64,000 nt of DNA, taken from positions 4,907,869 to 4,971,868 of the forward strand of contig OX030970.1 in NCBI GenBank assembly GCA_943735955.1, in the 5' to 3' direction. The stretch comes from Piscicola geometra. Taxonomy: Eukaryota > Annelida > Clitellata > Hirudinida > Piscicolidae. The notes under the pieces are model-generated. The model was not told where the DNA came from. It worked only from the letters and a program-made list of their open reading frames with translations, and searched no databases. The position numbers and the translations under genes are program-made. This document shows, piece by piece, positions 58,755-64,000 of this stretch (the first letter of the stretch is position 1; every line of letters begins with the position of its first letter).

Positions 58755-58845
58755 CGGTGTTTGCACGGAACTTCTCAGCCACTCCAAACTGCCTCCACAG
58801 ACCGTCTCGTCCCTCACACACCAGGGGAGAACCAGAAAACAGTCC
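58755..58845 (-). CDS. Exon with the Ser195 region
   Basis: After CATTCTACAG: GLFSGSPLVCEGRDGLWRQF, GVAEKFRANT. GDSGGPLVC of active enzymes has become GLFSGSPLVC, with one extra residue and no Asp194, so the oxyanion hole is altered even though a Ser remains. Confidence 0.75.
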
Positions 58846-61800
58846 CTGTAGAATGGGGAAGAAATGAAAAAGATAAAAACTGAGTGGAAAGATGGGTTAA
58901 AAAGAGGAAAAGTATAGAGCTTTGAAGGAAGGAAGGGAGGAAGGAAAAGTGTTTGAAGGGTTTTAAGAGTGAAATTAAACTTTGAAAGTATCAAAATGTG
59001 GCTAAATATTTATTAGAAAATAAAACTTGAATAAACTTATGAAAGGGTTTATGTTTAGAAGAAAATGTTCCGAAAATGTTGACATTTAAATGTGAATTAT
59101 TCAAAACGATATGGCGAGTGGGTTTGCTTAGGTGGTAAAGTCGTTGGACTTGCGATTTTAAGATCGCCAGTTTGAATCTCTGTTGAACTAAACGTGAGCT
59201 ATCATATACCTAGTGTATATGATGCGGTGTTCCACGACTTATGTCGTGTGAGTGGCGCTTCAGTTGCGTGCCTTGGCGCATTATAAATAGGCATTATTAT
59301 TATTATTTTTTATTTTAATGCAACATTGAGAGATGCGAAATGAATTTTGGAATCATTAAATTTCCAAAGTCATCTGGTCAGTATCATCCATGGCCACCAA
59401 ACTCCTAGCCGACCCCCCTACTTTTTCAAGTTCAAATAGCTTATGAGAGGGTGTGTGGGGAGAAAAAGAAATTTAGAAAAAAGTGAAATATTTAAAATTA
59501 AATAAATCAAATTGAAGTGTAATACAGTGATGAAGGAGGTAAAATGAATTTTAAAACTATCGTTAAATTAAAAAATAAACTAATTTGTTCAATATCATTC
59601 CATAGCCACCAGCTCGCAGTCCACCCCGCTACTCCAACCCCTATTCGATTCCCTCCCTCCTCTAAATCTTTTCTCCATCCTTCCTAAAGCACCAACCTGG
59701 CAAAGGTTACGGCCTTGCTTGCTCTGATGGAAGGCGACGCAGACGTGGTGTGCGTAATCGACCGAGAGGCGAGCGGACGAGGACCTGGTGTCTTCGTTGA
59801 GGACGCGAGTGCAGTTCTTATGCGAGAGGATCTCTACACGCGCGTCCGATAAGTAGGGCTGGGCAAACCCGTCTAGTGGTTTTTATTGGGGGTAGTAGAA
59901 GATACATTTCTTTGATGCTAGAATTTTTATTTATATACTTTAGCATATTATTTTTGTCATCATTTATTATAAATTGCACTTGAAACACAAAGTCTCTTCC
60001 TTATACACCATAAATCTTCCATCTAATAATTCAACTACCCACTCACTAAACCACCTACATAATAAACAAACCACTTTCTCAATCAACAACTGCTTCAACC
60101 ACCCACTCAACCAGCCGCATAACCACTCAACCAACCACCCACCCATTCACCCACTAAACCAACCACCGCACACCACTAAACCACCCATTCACTCACCCAC
60201 TTATTTAGTCACTCACCCAACCACCCACTCATCTACCCACCTACCCACCCACTCACCCACCCACTCACCCACCCACTCACCCACCCACCCACCCACTCAC
60301 TCACCCACCGACTCACCTACTACATCCTTCCCAAACGCCACCATGTAGCAAGACTTGTACATCGTTTCCTCCAACGCATCGGGCAAACAGATGGGCTGAA
60401 TCGATTCCACGGACATCTCCACATACGAGAAAAAAACTAATAGAGCAACGTTATTCGCGCCTGTCACCCAATCATATTTTGGGTGAAGAATTATCTTCAT
60501 GATTCGATATTGAGCCCCTTCAAAACCCCAGTAACTGGCGGACCCTGTGTGCGCTTTCATGTCTTGAGTGGACTTGGCCATGCCCTTGGTGCTTTGGAGG
60601 GTTGGGTGGGCTTGATTGTTTCAATTGGTCAACAAATATTTTAAAATATTATATGAATTAGTTTATTTTCTTCAAGTCAAACTACTTCTTAGATCAAACA
60701 CAAGTTGCTCTAACCTCACGCAATCTGCCGAAGTCAAAATTCTGTTCTTTCCAACCAAACTGCCCCCACACAAGCTCTCATTGGCCACCCTTATGCCCAC
60801 GTACCACGGCCAGTTGTAGGAGGACTGGCCAGTGTCATGATTGTGGTTGGTACGATTGTTGAAATGATTTTCATGGGATTCTCATTGAAGTCTCAATAAT
60901 TTTGTTCTCATGAAAATTCTCGAAAATATAAAAAATTGAATAATACTTTTTTTATAAACTAAATTTAAAAACAATTTACGTTGGAGTAATGCGAGCTTGC
61001 ATTGGCAATCTTGGGAATCTGAATGTATGTTCCAGGTCTCTTGCCACAAACTTTAACAGGGCGAATGTATGAATGGATGGAAAATGTAGTTATTGTTGTT
61101 GCATGGGTGGGTGGCTGTAAGGAAGGAAGATAAACAAATAAATAAGTGATTCGGTGGTGGGTTATTAAGAGTGAATAGGGATGAAAAGATGAAAGAAAGA
61201 ATGAATGATGGATGACTGGTGGATGAATGGATAGATGAATGATGGATGGCCGGGGAATAGGGATCGGTGGAGGATATAATGACCAACTTGATTAAAAACC
61301 AATTAGAATTCATTTTTTTATCCTAATGAATATTTTGATATGATTAATCTGAAATATAAAGAATGATAAAGAATTGGAGACCCTCAAGTATTAGAATAAA
61401 ATAAGTTGAAATGTAAATATATTGATAATAAAGAGTTACGCAGGTTTTTGTTGAAGCAGTCTGACTTGAAAATTCCACTTGAACAACTTTCACTGAAGAA
61501 AACAATTGTTGGCTTAATTAAGTCTAAATAAAAATAGAATTAAAGAAAAAGAACATATGCAAAATAAATTAATAATATAAATATTAATATAAATGGATGA
61601 ACGGGTAGCCGAGTGGGTAAAGACTTTCGTCTTGACCAAAAGTTAATTATCATAGGTTCGAGTGCAACTGATGCCCTAATGCCCAAATTGAACAATTTGT
61701 TGCATAAGTGGTTTGGAAGCACGTTCGGGTTATACGCCCCTATAATAATGCTCATTATTATTATAATTATAATTAGCTAGATGAAAAAGCAAAAATATTA

Positions 61801-63539
61801 TAATTAATACATAATAACATTAACTATAATTATAAATAAAAATATAGTTTAAAATTTCTATACGTAATTTTAATATTTTGATTTGATCAGTTTTTATGCG
61901 CTCTAAAGACTGGTTGGAAACAAAGAAGAGATGCAAGCAATACCTAATTCTAAATAAATATTGAGTTAAACTAGTGAACCTATTTTTAATTATCTAAGTA
62001 ATTCCATTAAATTGGCGAGTGGTTAGCTTATATGGTAAAGTCGTTGGACCTGCAACTTGAAGGTCGCCAGTTCGAATCCTTGTTGAGCCAACCAGTAGCT
62101 ATCATATACCGTATATGATAGTATATGATATACTACTGTATATGATGCGGTGTTTCACGACGTATGTCGTGTGAGTGGCGCCTCAGTTGCGTGCCTTGGC
62201 GCATTATAAATAGGCATTATTATTTTTATTATAAATTATGAAAAAAATGGAGTATATAACACAATTACGAGTATGTCATCCATTCAACTATACAAAATAC
62301 ACAACTGAGTAAAAATAAAGTCATCGAAATGTGAATACTGACTTTAACAAAATGTTTTTGTTGAGGTTTTTGAATCCGTAGTAGTCGGAGGAATGTCTGA
62401 AGCGATCTTTATTCATCACGTATTGATATGGGTAAGAGCTGTATTGTTGTGTGTTGAAGGGTTTGAACTTGAGGTAGGTGTCTTCGTTGATCTTTGAAAT
62501 GGCTGAGATGTCCAATTTAGAACTGGAACGGGGTGGAGAAGTGGATGAATAGATAAAAATTTAAATGGCGACTGGCTAAATGAAGGAGTGAAAAAATAGA
62601 TGAGTAGATGAATATTTGAACGAATGAGGGGATGGGTGGATGAGATTGTGAATGGATTAATAAATGAATGGATGAATAAATTAATGGATGAATAAATTAA
62701 TGGATGAATAAATTAATGGATGAATAAATTAATGGATGAATAAATTAATGGATGAATAAATTAATGGGTGAATAAATTAATGGATAAATAAATTAATGGA
62801 TGAATAAATTAATGGATGAATAAATTAATGGATGAATAAATTAATGGATTAATGAATTAATGGATGAATGAAGTAATGGATGAATAAATTAATGGGTGAA
62901 TAAATTAATGGATGAATAAATTAATGGATGAATAAATTAATGGGTGAGTTCGATGAGAGGATTATTGATTAATGCATGGATTCTTGAATTAAAGATTAAA
63001 TGAATTTGTAAAAAGGTACTCAAAACAAGTGAAATACTTTTTAAAACTAATTGAGTGAACTAACAAGCCTAACTTAATTGTCCAATTCAATCGAATCACA
63101 ATAAAATTAATAAAAGTTTAATTGAGAGTTAAACTGTTCACCTGATCGATAAGTAGTTGCAAATTAGATCATCATCAGTGTTATCCTTACAAAGGGGGTA
63201 TAGTTGGTCTTTGTGTTGTATGAAGAAGTCATTAAGGCTTGAATCCAGTTGCTTCTGAGCAATTGCTGTGTGTGGTATTAATAAATGGACGAATAATGGA
63301 ATATTAAATTGGAACAAAATAAAAAGATATTCGGTTAGACTCGCAAACCTCCTCATTGAACCCTCTCAAGCCACACATCCACTCACGTTAATTCCTCCTG
63401 CAATTTCTATCCACCCACTCACCACACCCGAGTTCATCGCTTGAATCTGAACAGTCTGCTTCTCCATCACACCTTTTCTCCGCTTTGACACACCTCTTTT
63501 CATTCGGACACTTGTACATTTTGTCGCATGAATACGTCT
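58755..63539 (-). CDS. LDLa plus trypsin-like protein, non-catalytic serine protease homolog (partial)
   Basis: Exons in gene order (minus): 63423-63539 (LDLa), 63387-63397 (11 nt), 63142-63254, 62343-62522, about 60980-61050, 60715-60824, 60321-60591, 59697-59858, 58755-58845. Junction phases agree except that leading into 61050. The N-terminus and the last exon (VY..V..Y..WI) are not seen. Protease landmarks: VCGKRPGTYIQIPKI (propeptide Cys and start), YNWPWYVGIRV, LCGGSLVGKNRILTSADCV (LTAAHC in active enzymes, so His57 is Asp), GANNVALLVFFSYVEMS (ND-IALL, so Asp102 is Asn), IQPICLP, LCQGLFSGSPLVC (GDSGGPLVC, disturbed). Known: LDLa-type modules precede protease domains in many secreted animal proteins, and clip/LDLa SPHs act as cofactors in immune cascades. 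Inferred: a secreted protein using the fold for binding. Confidence 0.8.
59113..59310 (+). mobile_element. tRNA-derived SINE with LINE-like tail
   Basis: Head TGGCGAGTGGGTTTGCTTAG, B box CGCCAGTTTGAATC, body ATCATATACCTAGTGTATAT, tail GGCGCTTCAGTTGCGTGCC then GGCGCATTATAAATAGGC and (ATT)n. Between exons of the protease homolog. Confidence 0.85.
59697..59858 (-). CDS. Exon with Cys168-182 region
   Basis: Between TTGCCCAG and GTTGGT, 54 codons, phase 0-0: PYLSDARVEILSHKNCTRVL, NEDTRSSSARLSVDYAHHVC, VAFHQSKQGRNLCQ. LSDARVEI...C matches L.EA.V.I...C of trypsin-like proteases. Confidence 0.75.
59980..60310. repeat. C/A-rich (CCACTCAC)n tract
   Basis: Increasingly regular CCACCCACTCACCCACCCAC ending 10 bp before the donor of the 60321-60591 exon. 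Confidence 0.85.
60321..60591 (-). CDS. Exon with the Asp102 region (Asn here)
   Basis: Between CTCCAAAG and GTAGGT: KAHTGSASYWGFEGAQYRIM, KIILHPKYDWVTGANNVALL, VESIQPICLPDALEETMYK, SCYMVAFGKDV. The HP.Y...NDIALL pattern is plain except for the Asp. Confidence 0.85.
60715..60824 (-). CDS. Exon with the His57 region (Asp here)
   Basis: Between ACTGGCCAG and GTTAGA: SSYNWPWYVGIRVANESLCG, GSLVGKNRILTSADCV. The Cys42-Cys58 pair is kept. Confidence 0.85.
60980..61050 (-). CDS. Protease-domain entry exon
   Basis: CGKRPGTYIQIPKIANASSH ends with YSN before GTAAATTG. CG.R is the usual Cys preceding the protease activation site; the Arg-Ile-Val-Gly cleavage motif itself is absent (IPKIANA). The 5' border is uncertain. 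Confidence 0.6.
61590..61770 (+). mobile_element. Second tRNA-derived SINE family
   Basis: ACGGGTAGCCGAGTGGGTAA (Ser/Leu-like A box), CATAGGTTCGAGTGCAACT (B box), tail CGGGTTATACGCCCCTATAA and an ATT-rich end. Unrelated in body to the other SINEs here. Confidence 0.65.
62013..62230 (+). mobile_element. tRNA-derived SINE with an expanded hairpin
   Basis: Same family as 59113-59310 (TGGCGAGTGGTTAGCTTATA; CGCCAGTTCGAATCC; GCGCCTCAGTTGCGTGCC). The body carries extra copies of TATATGATA forming a self-complementary stretch at 62100-62145. Confidence 0.85.
62343..62522 (-). CDS. Linker exon rich in Tyr/Asn
   Basis: Between CGTTCCAG and GTCAGT, phase 2-2: LDISAISKINEDTYLKFKPF, NTQQYSSYPYQYVMNKDRFR, HSSDYYGFKNL. 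No recognised domain; splice phases match the previous exon exactly. Confidence 0.6.
62640..62945. repeat. 16-bp minisatellite (GGATGAATAAATTAAT)n
   Basis: About 18 units with GGGTGAATAAATTAAT variants, in an intron of the protease homolog. Confidence 0.95.
63142..63254 (-). CDS. Linker exon of the protease homolog
   Basis: Between TTGCTCAG and GTGAAC: KQLDSSLNDFFIQHKDQLYP, LCKDNTDDDLICNYLSI, phase 0 to 2. Two Cys; no family recognised. Confidence 0.6.
63387..63397 (-). CDS. Predicted 11-nt micro-exon
   Basis: GAGGAATTAAC lies between AATTGCAG and GTGAGT. It converts the phase 1 end of the LDLa exon to the phase 0 start of the exon at 63254, adding GGIN. Needs transcript support. Confidence 0.45.
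63423..63539 (-). CDS. LDL-receptor class A exon
   Basis: Between CCATGCAG and GTGAGT, 39 codons in phase 1-1, the standard LDLa module. YSCDKMYKCPNEKRCVKAEK and RCDGEADCSDSSDELGC hold six Cys and the calcium-binding D.E..DC.D.SDE signature. Highly convincing. Confidence 0.9.
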
Positions 63540-63659
63540 CTGCATGGTGTGCAGAGAGGGTTATCACACAAGAACCACTAATGAAGAAAACCGCACAACA
63601 ACCACAACCACTCCTCACCGCTATTCACCACACAACAGTTACCAAACAACCACCCCTGT

Positions 63660-64000
63660 CACTTACCACAACCACCACTCATCACCACTCACCACAACCA
63701 CAACCCACCACAACCACCACTCACCACCACAACCACACACCACAACCACCACACACCACAACCACCACTCACCACCACAACCACCACTCACCACCACAAC
63801 CACCACACACCACAACCACCATTCATCACCACAACCACCACTCACCACCACAACCACCATTCATCACCACAACCACCACTCACCACCACAACCACCACTC
63901 ACCACCACAACCACCACTCACCACCACAACCACCACACACCACAACCACCACTCACCACCACAACCACCACTCACCACAACCACCACTCACCACCACAAC
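63660..64000. repeat. CACCACAAC-type minisatellite, continues past the window
   Basis: Units CACTCACCACCACAACCAC with CACACCACAAC variants, period near 18-19 bp, to the last base. Confidence 0.95.

Noticed and set aside
59974..60348. HSPTHSPTH plus-strand ORF
   Set aside because: Translation of the (CCACTCAC)n repeat, antisense to the protease homolog exon.

Overview
This is an AT-rich stretch of an animal nuclear genome, probably an aquatic invertebrate. Genes are split by GT-AG introns, and several protein families are metazoan (alpha-carbonic anhydrase, LDLa/trypsin-like, Cas-type SH3 scaffold). DNA transposons (hAT, pogo), LINEs, tRNA-derived SINEs and simple repeats fill most of the space. 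I cannot assign a species.

Layout. (1) 1-31.7 kb, plus strand: a tandem array of alpha-carbonic-anhydrase-like genes. Copy A (1-5732) enters at the left edge in mid-gene. Copy B (18186-31724) has a TATA box, a signal-peptide exon and six phase-compatible downstream exons. A frameshifted relic (17415-17537) lies between them. Both main copies have Glu where the third zinc ligand (His119) should be, and neither has Thr199. Copy B also lacks His94 and probably His96. They look like secreted, catalytically dead CA-related proteins. (2) Their introns and the intergenic space hold nested transposons whose target-site duplications (TSDs) can be read: a hAT in a hAT transposase (8145-9903), a pogo element and a SINE in a hAT (12819-17338), and an RT-deleted LINE in a hAT (18312-22668). 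A long inverted-repeat unit (26715-31138) holds a LINE fragment and a SINE-interrupted protein gene. (3) 32.4-37.4 kb: an older hAT copy split by a complete 2967-bp ZBED5-like hAT with an exact TSD, itself carrying a LINE 3' end. (4) 38.2-40.4 kb: a 1.9-kb array of a 13-bp unit made of overlapping AATAAA signals, then an (ACT)n tract. (5) 41.7-45.9 kb: a LINE RNase-H tail, a candidate last exon of an unknown plus-strand gene, and a nearly complete L2/CR1-like LINE on the minus strand. (6) 46.4-53.6 kb, minus strand: a Cas-family (p130Cas/NEDD9-like) adaptor with a clear SH3 exon, YxxP motifs, very long Asn/Gln tracts and a helical C-terminal part, interrupted by a retroelement. (7) 53.9-57.9 kb: a LINE 3' end and a hAT with exact TSD. 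(8) 58.7-63.6 kb, minus strand: an LDLa plus trypsin-like protein in which His57 is Asp and Asp102 is Asn, a non-catalytic serine protease homolog with a predicted 11-nt micro-exon. Minisatellites continue to the right edge.

The main genes share a theme: two independent secreted enzyme families here have lost catalytic residues. The rest is an archive of transposon nesting. Exon models were built by hand from splice consensus, reading phase and remembered family motifs. No alignment or search was run.
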